Positions 7,193 to 15,540 of a DNA stretch of 34,805 nt are shown here, in pieces. Made by a program: the position numbers and the translations under genes. The notes beneath the pieces were generated by a model. That model made no database searches and had not been told where the DNA came from. It worked only from the letters and a program-made list of their open reading frames with translations. The DNA comes from a bacterium (GTDB taxonomy: Bacteria; UBA8248): positions 1-34,805 of the forward strand of contig JAJDYR010000042.1 of NCBI GenBank assembly GCA_022825065.1, in the 5' to 3' direction. Each line of letters starts with the position of its first letter. Positions within the stretch are counted from its first letter, which is position 1.

Positions 7193-7211
7193 CTGAGCGC
7201 CGGGCGCTCAG
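7193..7211. terminator. Perfect palindrome, possible terminator for the minus-strand acyl-CoA dehydrogenase
   Basis: CTGAGCGCC at 7193-7201 is the exact complement of GGCGCTCAG at 7203-7211, leaving G7202 at the centre, so an RNA hairpin would have about eight GC-rich pairs. It lies about 80 nt beyond the stop codon of the dehydrogenase gene on the minus strand. The sequence following on that strand is only modestly U-rich (GTATTT), so intrinsic termination is possible but weak. Confidence 0.4.
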
Positions 7212-7287
7212 ATCCAGCGCAAAAAAAGTTTTCCGGCTCCCCCGCATTTCCCCGCAGCAGCCCGCATTTCCGCGCGGCGTAAAAACC

Positions 7288-8505
7288 CTAGAGCGCGCCC
7301 GCGAAGGCCTCTCCCGCCAGGAGCCTGCCGAGCTTCAGGCGCGTCGTGTCGTTCAGCCCGTCGATGTGGTAGCACATCATCGCGTCGCGCAGGTGCCGCT
7401 CGGCCGGGTGGGTGTCCATGTAGCCGTTGCCGCCGAAGATGTTCATCCCCTTGATGCAGACCTGGGGCGCCATCTCGGAGGCGAACAGGGCGGCGCGCAT
7501 GCCCTGCTTGTGGTCGTATTCGTCGTCCGCAGCCGTGTCCGCGTGCCAGGCGGCGTGCCAGACGGTGTCCCGCGCGACGGTGATGCTCACGTACATGTCG
7601 GCGAGAATCTCGCGAACCCGCGCGTGCTCGATGATGGGCTTGCCGCCCTGCACGCGCTCCCTCGCGTAGGTCATGGCGTCCTCGAAGGCTGCGCGCGCGA
7701 TGCCGACGCCGAAGGTGGCCGTGGTGGGCGAGTGGCGCGAGAAGACGCGGGCCATATAGGGCAGGCCGCCGCCCACCTCGCTGAGCCGCCATTTTTCAGG
7801 CACTTCGGCGTTCTCGAAGATGAGCTCGCCGTTCATCAGAAGACGCGCGCCGAGCTTGCCGTGGGTGATCCCGCGCCGGAAGCCGGGGATCTCGTCCGTC
7901 ATGATGAACATGGTGGCCCCCTCGTTCACGGGGACGTCCGGGTTGGTTCTCGCCACAATGAAATTGATGTTGCTCATCGACGCGCAGGCGATGAAGTGCT
8001 TCTTGCCGTTCAGTATCCAGGTATCGCCCTGCCTGACGGCCGAGAGCTGCGCTCCGCCGTCGACGTTCGTGGCGGGCATGATGTTGTCCGTGCCAGCCTG
8101 GGGCTCCGTCATGCCGATGGCCATGGTGGAGGTGTCCACGTCCATGTAGCGGGGCAGGAACTCCGCGCGCTGCTCCCCGGTGGTGAAGTGGCAGAGCATC
8201 TTGGCGAGCTTCCAGTTCTGGTGGATGACGGAGGCGAAACCCGCCTCGCCCTGGAACAGCTCCTCCAGCAGGACCACGTGCGCGAAAATGCCCAACCCCT
8301 CCCCGCCCATCTCCTTTGGCGTCGTGAGCGTCCGGATGCCCGCCGCCGAGGCTTTTTTGAGCGCATCCATGGGAAACGGACTCGTCGGATCGATCCCGTT
8401 CTGCCGGTCCCACTCGGCCGCGTAGGGCCTCAATTCGTTTTTCGAGAATTCGGCGATCTTGCCCTGCCAGGCTTTCAGTTCGTCGTCCAGAATGTAATCC
8501 ACCAT
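7288..8505 (-). CDS. Acyl-CoA dehydrogenase family flavoprotein
   Basis: A full-length 405-aa FAD-dependent acyl-CoA dehydrogenase. It shows the N-terminal helical domain, the flavin/substrate loop MAIGMTEPQAGTD (about residues 126-138), the GKKHFIACAS strand region, the IFGGNGYMDTHPAERHLRD segment, and the C-terminal YHIDGLNDTTRLKLGRLL. These enzymes oxidise an acyl-CoA to its enoyl form and pass electrons to ETF. In classical members the C-terminal IYEGT motif provides the catalytic Glu; here the aligned residues are IDGL, putting Asp at that place. The ATG follows GGGGGAG by six nt. It is the second gene of a minus-strand operon behind a 3-hydroxyacyl-CoA dehydrogenase (51-nt gap), suggesting consecutive beta-oxidation-like steps. 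Confidence 0.92.
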   Translation of the reverse strand: MVDYILDDELKAWQGKIAEFSKNELRPYAAEWDRQNGIDPTSPFPMDALKKASAAGIRTLTTPKEMGGEGLGIFAHVVLLEELFQGEAGFASVIHQNWKLAKMLCHFTTGEQRAEFLPRYMDVDTSTMAIGMTEPQAGTDNIMPATNVDGGAQLSAVRQGDTWILNGKKHFIACASMSNINFIVARTNPDVPVNEGATMFIMTDEIPGFRRGITHGKLGARLLMNGELIFENAEVPEKWRLSEVGGGLPYMARVFSRHSPTTATFGVGIARAAFEDAMTYARERVQGGKPIIEHARVREILADMYVSITVARDTVWHAAWHADTAADDEYDHKQGMRAALFASEMAPQVCIKGMNIFGGNGYMDTHPAERHLRDAMMCYHIDGLNDTTRLKLGRLLAGEAFAGAL

Positions 8506-8556
8506 GTCGGCTCCCCCGCATGAAGGTTCACGAACCTGAATTCCGCTCCGTCTCCG

Positions 8557-9507
8557 TCACGAAACCTCGTTTTTTCGACTCCGGTACAACCGAATCAATG
8601 CCTCGTCCCGCACACGCGCCGCCTCGCGGGCCGATTCCGCCGTCCACTTGTAAAACCCCTCGCCGCTCTTGATGCCGAGCAGGTTCTTCTCCACCATCTC
8701 GTCCATCAGGGGACCGGGCTCCGCCCGGTGATCGAGCGTGGGCTGGATATTGCGGTGCACGTCGCGCAGCACGTCCATTCCCGAGAAATCGTTGAGCTTG
8801 CACAGCCCCAGCGCCGGAAAGAGCGGGGCGATAGAGCGCCACACGGCGTCGACGTCCTCGGGACGCGCATAGCCTTTCTCCACGATGTGGAAGGCCTCGC
8901 GCCTGAGCGCCGTCGTGAGCCTCACCCCGATGTGCCCGGGCACCTCCCGGCACACGATGGGCTCCTTGCCCGCTTTCTCGAGCAGTTCGCACGTGATCCG
9001 CGTCGTATCGGGACTCGTCCGGCGGCCGGCCGCCACCTCCACGACGGGTATGAGATGAGGCGGGGTGTAATTGTGGGTGACGATGCAGCGTCCGGGGTGC
9101 TTCGTTCGCGCGGAAATATCCGTCATCCCCAGGCCCGAGGTCTCGCTCGCCAGTATCACGTCGGGCGGGGCTATCGCGTCCATCTTCTCGAAAACGTCTT
9201 GTTTGAGCGATAAAATTTCACTGACCGCCTCGACGACGAAATCACCGCCTCTCACGGCTTCCTGAAAGTCCTGCGTCAGCGTGATGCGCCCAAAAACATC
9301 GCGCGCATCGCCTTTGTCCAGCGCGTCCGCATCGACAAGAATATCAAGGCTTTTCTCGAGCTCGGCCCGTGCGCGCGCAGCGCTTTCGGGGCTTCGGTTG
9401 AACATCGAAACGCTCAATTTTGCCTGGGCGAACTGCAGCGCAACGCCCCGGCCCACGTATCCACCCCCGATGACGGCGACGTTTCGGATATCGCTCGTCT
9501 CGCGCAT
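8557..9507 (-). CDS. 3-hydroxyacyl-CoA dehydrogenase, NAD-binding
   Basis: This 316-aa protein has the N-terminal Rossmann motif VAVIGGGYVGRGVA (about residues 10-23), the VVEAVSE strand, ASETSGL, and the HNYTPPHLIPVVEV motif holding the catalytic His. It continues with VPGHIGVRL and the C-terminal 3HCDH helical domain ending in GIKSGEGFYKW. It would oxidise a 3-hydroxyacyl-CoA (or a short hydroxyacid) with NAD. Length fits single-domain members. The start at 9507 was chosen because GGAG lies seven nt upstream and the Rossmann motif follows; the frame stays open to 9750 but the extra residues are not conserved in appearance. It is the first gene of an operon with the downstream acyl-CoA dehydrogenase and diverges from the kelch lipoprotein gene. 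Confidence 0.92.
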   Translation of the reverse strand: MRETSDIRNVAVIGGGYVGRGVALQFAQAKLSVSMFNRSPESAARARAELEKSLDILVDADALDKGDARDVFGRITLTQDFQEAVRGGDFVVEAVSEILSLKQDVFEKMDAIAPPDVILASETSGLGMTDISARTKHPGRCIVTHNYTPPHLIPVVEVAAGRRTSPDTTRITCELLEKAGKEPIVCREVPGHIGVRLTTALRREAFHIVEKGYARPEDVDAVWRSIAPLFPALGLCKLNDFSGMDVLRDVHRNIQPTLDHRAEPGPLMDEMVEKNLLGIKSGEGFYKWTAESAREAARVRDEALIRLYRSRKNEVS

Positions 9508-9629
9508 AATGGCTCCCGGTATGGAATGGACTCGAGGTATGAGTGAAAATATATCACAGGCGGGTTCCCGAGACCATGAAGCCACCTGGTAGCTTCCTGC
9601 TGAAACGCCTGAATCCTCAAGGGTGCAAG

Positions 9630-10730
9630 ATGGGAAAACGAACGATTCTCTGTTTCTTGGTTGGCATGACCCTGGCCGCGTGCGGCGGCGAGGGGGATTT
9701 CTCCCCGGCGGGGAACATGAACGCCCCCCGGCACGGGCATACGGCCACAAAACTCGAATCCGGCGAAATTTTCATCGCCGCGGGCCTCACGAAAACCTCT
9801 CCTTTAAGTGATTTCGAGATATTCGACCCGGCCCGGGGAACCTTCAAACCCCACAAGATTCAAGGCTTGAGAACCCGCGGCTGGCACAAGGCGCTCCTCT
9901 TAAAAGACGCCGTGCTGATTACCGGTGGCTGGACAACTGGAGGAAAAGCGCTCAGAGACTCTTTCCTCATACAACCCGGCGGAAGAGTCCGCGCACGCGC
10001 CATGATGAAGTATGGCCGCTATGATCACACCATCACGCAACTGTCCACCGGGAACGTGCTCATCGCGGGCGGCAACGACGGGAAGCGCGCCATACGGCAT
10101 CTGGAAATTTACGCGCCCGGCAAAAGGCGCTTCCTCCCGGCGCGCAGACCCATGCTCATGGCGCGCCAGCAGCACACCGCCACCGCGCTATCCGGAGGCG
10201 ACGTCCTCATCATCAGCGGCGCGGAAGGAAAAGGGGCGCGGTACGCGGAGCTCTACCTGCCCTCTCAAAGAAGAACACGGCTGGTTCGAAGCCTGACGAC
10301 GCAAAGGAGCCGCCACACCGCCACGCGGCTCAAGGACGGGAGGGTGCTCATCGCAGGCGGTCTGGGCAGAGAGAAAACGCTCGACAGTGCTGAAATCTAC
10401 GACCCGGCGACGGAAAAATTCACTCCCCTGAAAGGCAAGCTGCACGTCAATCGCCAGCAGCATACCGCCACATTGATGCCTGACGGCAGAGTCGTCCTGC
10501 TCGGCGGGTGGGGCGGCGAGGGGCGTACTCTCGCAAGCGCGGAAGTGTTCGAACCCGATAAGGGATGCTTCTGGTCCTTGGGCGTCGAAATGAAGTTTCC
10601 CAGACGCCTCCATACGGCCACTTCGCTCGGAGGAGGACGTGTGCTCATCGCAGGGGGCGCAACCGACAACGATGTCCTGAATTCAGCGGAAATCCTCACC
10701 ATCACGAAGGAAGGAAAAAGCGGATGCTGA
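9630..10730 (+). CDS. Kelch-repeat beta-propeller lipoprotein
   Basis: A 366-aa protein with a lipoprotein signal peptide: basic MGKRTI, a hydrophobic stretch and the lipobox LAAC with the acylated Cys at residue 18. Seven kelch-like repeats follow, each built on an HTAT-x-L-x-xG-x-VLI-x-GG pattern (for example HTATRLKDGRVLIAGG), which suggests a seven-bladed beta-propeller exposed in the periplasm or on the outer membrane. The residues needed for galactose-oxidase copper chemistry could not be identified, so a binding or scaffolding role is more likely than an enzymatic one. The ATG at 9630 follows AAGGG; an upstream in-frame ATG at 9576 would spoil the signal peptide. Its link to the surrounding catabolic genes is unknown. 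Confidence 0.85.
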   Translation: MGKRTILCFLVGMTLAACGGEGDFSPAGNMNAPRHGHTATKLESGEIFIAAGLTKTSPLSDFEIFDPARGTFKPHKIQGLRTRGWHKALLLKDAVLITGGWTTGGKALRDSFLIQPGGRVRARAMMKYGRYDHTITQLSTGNVLIAGGNDGKRAIRHLEIYAPGKRRFLPARRPMLMARQQHTATALSGGDVLIISGAEGKGARYAELYLPSQRRTRLVRSLTTQRSRHTATRLKDGRVLIAGGLGREKTLDSAEIYDPATEKFTPLKGKLHVNRQQHTATLMPDGRVVLLGGWGGEGRTLASAEVFEPDKGCFWSLGVEMKFPRRLHTATSLGGGRVLIAGGATDNDVLNSAEILTITKEGKSGC

Positions 10731-10791
10731 GTTTCAAAGTATCCCGATGAAGATGGACAATCATACAACCTGATCAAGCGAGGATGAATAC

Positions 10792-11997
10792 ATGTCTCTG
10801 AAACACGTTCGCCGCCGCGACAACCAGCAATGGATTCTGGATTACATCGCCAAGACGGCCGGAATGGTCCAGAACTTCGAAGACGACAAGTTCGAGCTTC
10901 CCAAGGGCGTGAAGAACTACAAGATGATCAGCAAGCTCCAGGGCGAGGACGCGCAGCACAAGGAAGAGATCGCCCGGGCGGCGGAAGAAGCCGGGATGCG
11001 GGAAACGGCGCTCGAACTCTACGTCCAGGCGTCGGAATCATACCGCAAAGGACAACACGTGATTTTCGAGGACGATCACCCGCAGAAGATCAAACTCCAC
11101 GCCGGTCTGATCCGCTGCTACGACCGCGCGATGGCCCTGGCCGATTACCCCGTGGAGCGGGTCGAAGTCCCCTTCGAGGGCCGGGAGATTCAAATCATCC
11201 TCCACCTCCTGCCGGATAGAAGAAAATCCCCTTGCATCATCTACATTCCCGGCATGGACCAGACGAAAGAGTTTTATCCCTACATCCTCCAGAACGACAT
11301 GATCCGGCGGGGCATGCACGCCTGCGCCATCGACGGCCCCGGACAAGGCATCTCGAACATGCGCAAGATCCGCGTGACCGAGAATAACTATGAGCGCGCC
11401 GTATCGGCGGTCGTCGATTATCTGGTGACCCGCGAGGAAATCGACCCGGAAAAAATCGGCGTTTTCGGGATTAGCATGGGTTCTTACTGGGCGCCGCTCG
11501 CCGCAGCGATCGACGAGCGGATCAAGGCCTGCGCGGGCGGCAGCGCCACCTTTTCGGACAAGCACGTGATCTTCGGCGAAGCGTCTCCGCGCTTCAAGCA
11601 AATCTTCATGTACATGGCCGGATACGCCGACGAAGACGCCTTCGACGAGATGGCCGCAAAGATGACGCTCAAAGGCTGCGGGGCGAAAATCGCCTGTCCG
11701 ACGCTGCTGGCCACCGGGGAGTTCGACCCGCTGAGCCACCTGGGAGATGCTTTCCGCTTTTTCGAGGAGATCACGGCGCCCAAGGAGTTATGGGTGCTGG
11801 AAAACGAGTTCCACAGGGTGTGGGGAATGCAGGGGCTCGGCAACCTGGACCTGAACCCCTGGGCCGTGGACTGGCTGAAAAAAGCGCTACATGGAGAAAT
11901 CCCGGACGATCACGACAAGACCGTCTACATCAGGCAAAAATCGGGCCGCGGCGCCTTGAGCGGCCCCATCCCTGATGATCATCCCAGGCGGTGGTGA
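10792..11997 (+). CDS. Alpha/beta hydrolase, FrsA / dihydroxypseudooxynicotine-hydrolase type
   Basis: This 401-aa hydrolase has a long helical N-terminal cap (about residues 1-120) followed by the alpha/beta domain: IIYIPGMDQTKE, AIDGPGQGIS, and the nucleophile elbow GISMGS with Ser228. Asp312 (GEFDPLS) and His341 (ENEFHR) complete the triad. The architecture matches esterases and C-C bond hydrolases of the DUF1100/FrsA group, which includes 2,6-dihydroxypseudooxynicotine hydrolase. The substrate is unknown; a C-C or ester bond in the pathway intermediate is plausible. GAGG lies upstream of the ATG. It begins the plus-strand run of catabolic enzymes. Confidence 0.88.
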   Translation: MSLKHVRRRDNQQWILDYIAKTAGMVQNFEDDKFELPKGVKNYKMISKLQGEDAQHKEEIARAAEEAGMRETALELYVQASESYRKGQHVIFEDDHPQKIKLHAGLIRCYDRAMALADYPVERVEVPFEGREIQIILHLLPDRRKSPCIIYIPGMDQTKEFYPYILQNDMIRRGMHACAIDGPGQGISNMRKIRVTENNYERAVSAVVDYLVTREEIDPEKIGVFGISMGSYWAPLAAAIDERIKACAGGSATFSDKHVIFGEASPRFKQIFMYMAGYADEDAFDEMAAKMTLKGCGAKIACPTLLATGEFDPLSHLGDAFRFFEEITAPKELWVLENEFHRVWGMQGLGNLDLNPWAVDWLKKALHGEIPDDHDKTVYIRQKSGRGALSGPIPDDHPRRW

Positions 11998-12208
11998 ACG
12001 GAACAAGGCGCATACGTTCTTTCTGTACACCCACTGGTTGAGCGCATGGCTGCACGTTCGGAATACTTCGAACTCTTTGCGCATTCATTGTGAATCGACG
12101 ATGGTGTAGTGTTCACGACAAAAAGCGCCGGGCGCGTCCTTGAAAGCGGGCCGTTCCGATTCAAGACCGGTGGAAAACCCGGCGCGCGTTTACCATTCAG
12201 GAGTAGAC

Positions 12209-13300
12209 TTGGCCGTTCAATTTCACTGGGCTTTGTGCTCGTTCAACGCAGGCGACGGCCATCAAATCAACCCCGCCGTGCCCGAGCGTCCCGCCACGCT
12301 GGATTACCTGGCCCGGGTCACCCAAGCGGCCGAGGACGCGGGGTGCGTCAACATTCTGGTACCGACGGGCACGCATTGCGTCGATGCCTGGCAGACGGCG
12401 TCCGCCCTGGCGACCCGGACGAAGAAAATCAAGTTTCTGGTCGCCTTCCGCCCCGGCCTGGTGGGTCCGGTCTACGCCGCCCAGCAGGCGAACACGCTGG
12501 ATTACTTTACGAAAGGCCGCATTTCCCTCAACATCGTCTCGGGCGCGAACTCAGCGGATCTCAGACGCTACGGCTACCACGCGCCTCATGATGAAAGATA
12601 CGAGGTGACCGAGGAATTTCTGGACATCGTGCACCGCCTCTGGCGCGAAGAGGGACCCGTGAATTTCAAGGGCCGCTTTTTTCACGTGGAAGACGCCCAT
12701 GTGTGGCCCAAGCGTTATTCAAATCCCCATCCCACTATCTTCCTGGCGGGCAGTTCCTCTGGCGGAAAGCGCGTCGCCGCGCGCTTCGGCGACGTTCACG
12801 TCTACTTCGCCTATGAACCGGAAACCGTGACGAAGGAAATTCAAGAGGTCAAAAAGCTGGAAAACGAGTTCGAGCGCGAGGCTCCTCTCGAATTCGGGGT
12901 GCGCCACTGCGTTTGCGTGCGGGAGACGAAACAAGAAGCGAGGCGCACCGTAGAGGGCTGGCTGAACGACAGCGACATCGGCAATACAGCGACATGGGCG
13001 GACTCGGTTCGCCTGAGCGAATCCACGAGCCAGTCGCGAATCAACGAGATGGCCTCAAGAGAATCCCTCTGGCTCACCGACACCATCTGGATGGGCGTGA
13101 ACAAGGTGCGCGCAGGCGGGGCCACGACGTTCGTGGGCACGCCGGAGATGGTGGCGAATCAGTTCCGTGAATACATCGACGCCGGCGTGACGCATTTCAT
13201 CATGCACGGCTGGCCGTATCTGGAAGAAGCGCAGATTTTCGGACGCGAGGTTCTGCCGCTGCTCGAAGACGTGGCGCCGGTGATCTTGCCCGACCCCTGA
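12209..13300 (+). CDS. LLM-class flavin-dependent monooxygenase (SsuD-like)
   Basis: This 363-aa protein is a luciferase-like, FMN-dependent monooxygenase of the alkanesulfonate/nitrilotriacetate group. It shows FHWALCSFNAGDGHQ near the N-terminus, AAEDAGCVNILVPTG, the LVAFRPGLVGP strand, GRISLNIVSGANSADLRRYG, then ERYEVTEEFLDIVHRLW and PTIFLAGSSSGGKRVAARFGD. The C-terminal half ends in VGTPEMVANQFREYIDAGV. It needs a separate NAD(P)H:flavin reductase, which is not in the window. The TTG start was chosen because CAGGAG lies about five nt upstream and the family homology begins there; an ATG 69 nt earlier would add a non-conserved tail. A 211-nt gap without a strong promoter separates it from the hydrolase gene. 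Confidence 0.88.
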   Translation: MAVQFHWALCSFNAGDGHQINPAVPERPATLDYLARVTQAAEDAGCVNILVPTGTHCVDAWQTASALATRTKKIKFLVAFRPGLVGPVYAAQQANTLDYFTKGRISLNIVSGANSADLRRYGYHAPHDERYEVTEEFLDIVHRLWREEGPVNFKGRFFHVEDAHVWPKRYSNPHPTIFLAGSSSGGKRVAARFGDVHVYFAYEPETVTKEIQEVKKLENEFEREAPLEFGVRHCVCVRETKQEARRTVEGWLNDSDIGNTATWADSVRLSESTSQSRINEMASRESLWLTDTIWMGVNKVRAGGATTFVGTPEMVANQFREYIDAGVTHFIMHGWPYLEEAQIFGREVLPLLEDVAPVILPDP

Positions 13301-13420
13301 GAGACAGAATAAAACAAACATTGGCATGTCTTTCGAAAATGCGTAAAGCTGGGAGTGAATTGAAGTTCTCTTTTTTCCAATCCCGCAACAAGTGATGATA
13401 ATCCATACAAGGAGGTTGTA

Positions 13421-14683
13421 ATGCCAGGCTATCCTGTGAACAGCAACTTGGAGCCCACCACCGAGAACTGGCGGATTTCCCAGCATTGTTTCTCAGACGA
13501 AATCCGCTCGCAGATGACGCTTCCCGAGAAATTCCAGCTTTGCGACATCACCTTGAGGGAAGGCAGGCAGTTGCCCGGCGTGTCCCTGAGGCGCGATGAG
13601 GTGATTCGCATCGCCGATGCGCTCGTCGACGCCGGGGTGAGCATGGTGCAGATGCACCACGACGACCCGCTGGAGATGGAAGAAGTCAAAAAGCGCCATC
13701 CCGACCTCATCGTGGAGGCGCTCGTGCATCCCACCGCGGTGCTCAACCCCGAACTCGCCAAGGTGGAAGTCGACCTGAACGTGGAGCACGGTGCGGATTA
13801 CACGACCCTTTGCTTTTCCTTCTCGCCTAACCAGATGTGCCTGTTCGAATCGATGGCGGGCGACCCGGACATCACCATCGAGCAGGCCATAGAGCGCGCC
13901 TGCGGCTCGGTGGCCTACGCCCGCGAGAAATCGGGCCCCGACAGGAAGGTGGGCTGCCTGATCCAGGACTGCACGCGCATTCCCATCGAGCGGCTCGCCG
14001 AGGTGTGCGGAAAACTCGTGGACGCAGGTGCGGACATGATCAAGCTCGACGACATCAACGGCATGGCGATCACGCCGGTCTACACCTACGTCGTCCGCGA
14101 GATGAAGCGCCTGCTGCCCGGCACGCAGATCGGCCTTCACACCCACAACGACATCGGCCTGGCGTGCGCCGCCCTGTATGCGGGTCTCGAAGGCGGAGCC
14201 GACCTCATCGACGCCTGCGTGAACGGGCTGGGTGAGCGCGCCCACATCGCGCCTCTCGCCGAAGTCGCCGCCGTGATCCAGCTCTACTACGGCATCGACT
14301 GCGGGATTAAGCTCGAAAAAATGTATGAACTCTCGAGACTCGTCTCCGACATCATGAAGTGGCCCATGACCGACACCATGCCCTTCGTCGGCAAGACGGC
14401 GTTCTCACACCTGGTCGAGGTGCACTACTGCGTGCCCGACACGGAAGAGGGCTTCTGGGCCTATTCGTGCATGAAGCCCGGCATGTTCGGAAACGGCATG
14501 CACAACCTGCTTGGCCATTACTCGGGCGAGTGGGCCATCCGCACCAAGGCGCGGGAGCTGGGTCTCGACCTCCCGCAGGAGAAGGAAAAAGACGTGGTCG
14601 AGCGGGTGCGGGCGGAAATCCGCTGGCGCAAGCGGCAGCTGGGGAACGAGGAGTTCGAGGCCATCGTCAGGGAAGTCTGCTGA
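13421..14683 (+). CDS. DRE-TIM metallolyase / homocitrate-synthase-like aldolase
   Basis: A 420-aa TIM-barrel enzyme of the HMG-CoA lyase / isopropylmalate synthase superfamily. The DRE motif is Asp42-Arg46-Glu47 in CDITLREGRQLPGV, the second metal-binding motif is H240-T-H242-N-D in GLHTHNDIG, and the GLGERAHIAPL loop follows. These enzymes make or break a C-C bond next to a carboxylate or thioester using a divalent metal. The C-terminal extension (about residues 290-420, with TAFSHLVEVHYCV) lacks the Leu-sensing LeuA regulatory domain, so a catabolic or specialised lyase is more likely than leucine synthesis. An ideal AAGGAGG Shine-Dalgarno precedes the ATG. It is followed closely by two SDR genes in what appears to be one operon. 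Confidence 0.9.
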   Translation: MPGYPVNSNLEPTTENWRISQHCFSDEIRSQMTLPEKFQLCDITLREGRQLPGVSLRRDEVIRIADALVDAGVSMVQMHHDDPLEMEEVKKRHPDLIVEALVHPTAVLNPELAKVEVDLNVEHGADYTTLCFSFSPNQMCLFESMAGDPDITIEQAIERACGSVAYAREKSGPDRKVGCLIQDCTRIPIERLAEVCGKLVDAGADMIKLDDINGMAITPVYTYVVREMKRLLPGTQIGLHTHNDIGLACAALYAGLEGGADLIDACVNGLGERAHIAPLAEVAAVIQLYYGIDCGIKLEKMYELSRLVSDIMKWPMTDTMPFVGKTAFSHLVEVHYCVPDTEEGFWAYSCMKPGMFGNGMHNLLGHYSGEWAIRTKARELGLDLPQEKEKDVVERVRAEIRWRKRQLGNEEFEAIVREVC

Positions 14684-14750
14684 ACGACAGCGCCGTTTCT
14701 ATGAAATACGCACAAAGTATCGGTAACGAGCAACCTGACAAGGAGAGGAT

Positions 14751-15527
14751 ATGAAACTCGAAGGCAAAGTCGCATTCATCACGGGCGCATCGGGCGGCAT
14801 CGGCGGCGCCATCGCGCGCACCTACGCTAGCGAGGGAGCGAACCTCGCCCTGGCCGCCCGCTCCGTGGACAAGCTCGAAGCGCTCGCAAAAGAGATAGAA
14901 GCCATGGGTCGGAAGGCGCTCGTCTGCCCGTGCGACGTCATGAAGGATCAAGACATCCTGGATTCGCTGCGCAAGACGGTCGACGTACTCGGCCCGGTCG
15001 ACATCCTCGTGAATAACGCAGGCATCGTGAGTTTCGAGGCCGTGCACGAGCTTCCCGATGCGGTGTGGGAGCGCACCATGCAAATCAACGCGAAGGCGCC
15101 GTTCACGGCGATCCGCGAGGTGCTGCCCTCGATGCTCGAGCGCAAATCGGGAAAGATCATCAACGTGGCGTCGGTATCGGGTAAAATCGGCCTGGCCTAC
15201 CGGAGCGCCTACGCGGCGTCGAAACACGCCGTCCTGGGACTCACCAAAGCGCTCTCCGCAGAAGTCGCCCCCTTCGGCATCACGGCGAACTGCATCTGCC
15301 CCACATTCGTCTCCACCGGAATGTTCGAGGAGAGCATCCAGAAATGGGCCGACGAGACGGGCAAGACTTTTGAGGAGCAGTCGGAGGAGTTGCGGAACAG
15401 GGTGCCGATGAAGCGCTTCATCGATTCGGAAGAATGCGCTCCGCTGGCGCTTCTTCTGGCGTGTGAGGATTCAGGCGGCATCACCGGCCAAGCCATCAAC
15501 GTGGACGGCGGCTTCGTCCAGTTCTAA
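14751..15527 (+). CDS. Short-chain dehydrogenase/reductase (SDR) 1
   Basis: A classical 258-aa SDR. It has the glycine motif TGASGGIGGAI (residues 11-21), NNAG (88-91), and the catalytic Ser141 with Tyr154 and Lys158 in the YAASK motif, and it ends in GQAINVDGGFVQF. It would oxidise an alcohol or reduce a ketone on a pathway intermediate, with preference for NAD(H) or NADP(H) not decided here. A strong AAGGAGAGG site precedes the ATG, and the gap to the upstream DRE-TIM gene is only 67 nt. Compared with the next SDR it has an insertion near residue 205 (WADETGKTFEEQSEEL), often seen in hydroxyacyl or 3-hydroxybutyrate dehydrogenase-like members. Confidence 0.92.
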   Translation: MKLEGKVAFITGASGGIGGAIARTYASEGANLALAARSVDKLEALAKEIEAMGRKALVCPCDVMKDQDILDSLRKTVDVLGPVDILVNNAGIVSFEAVHELPDAVWERTMQINAKAPFTAIREVLPSMLERKSGKIINVASVSGKIGLAYRSAYAASKHAVLGLTKALSAEVAPFGITANCICPTFVSTGMFEESIQKWADETGKTFEEQSEELRNRVPMKRFIDSEECAPLALLLACEDSGGITGQAINVDGGFVQF

Positions 15528-15540
15528 ACGGGAGATCCCC

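Larger units (their letters stand above)
6843..7287. other. Intergenic region with AT-rich core and repeats
   Basis: This region lies between the start of hepT and the stop of the acyl-CoA dehydrogenase, both on the minus strand. It is GC-rich up to about 7060 and then strongly AT-rich to 7190. It holds an 11-bp direct repeat (7094-7135) and a perfect palindrome (7193-7211). Several short copies of a CCCGCATT-like motif occur near 6930-6945 and 7240-7270. No protein-coding content was recognised. Confidence 0.5.

Noticed and set aside
7366..8523. A 385-codon plus-strand open frame opposite the acyl-CoA dehydrogenase
   Set aside because: It is Val/His/Arg-rich shadow with no recognisable domain.
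12125..12135. GCGCCGGGCGC palindrome between the hydrolase and LLM genes
   Set aside because: Only five pairs with a one-base centre and no U-tract. Likely chance in GC-rich DNA, although it resembles the core of the palindrome at 7193-7211.
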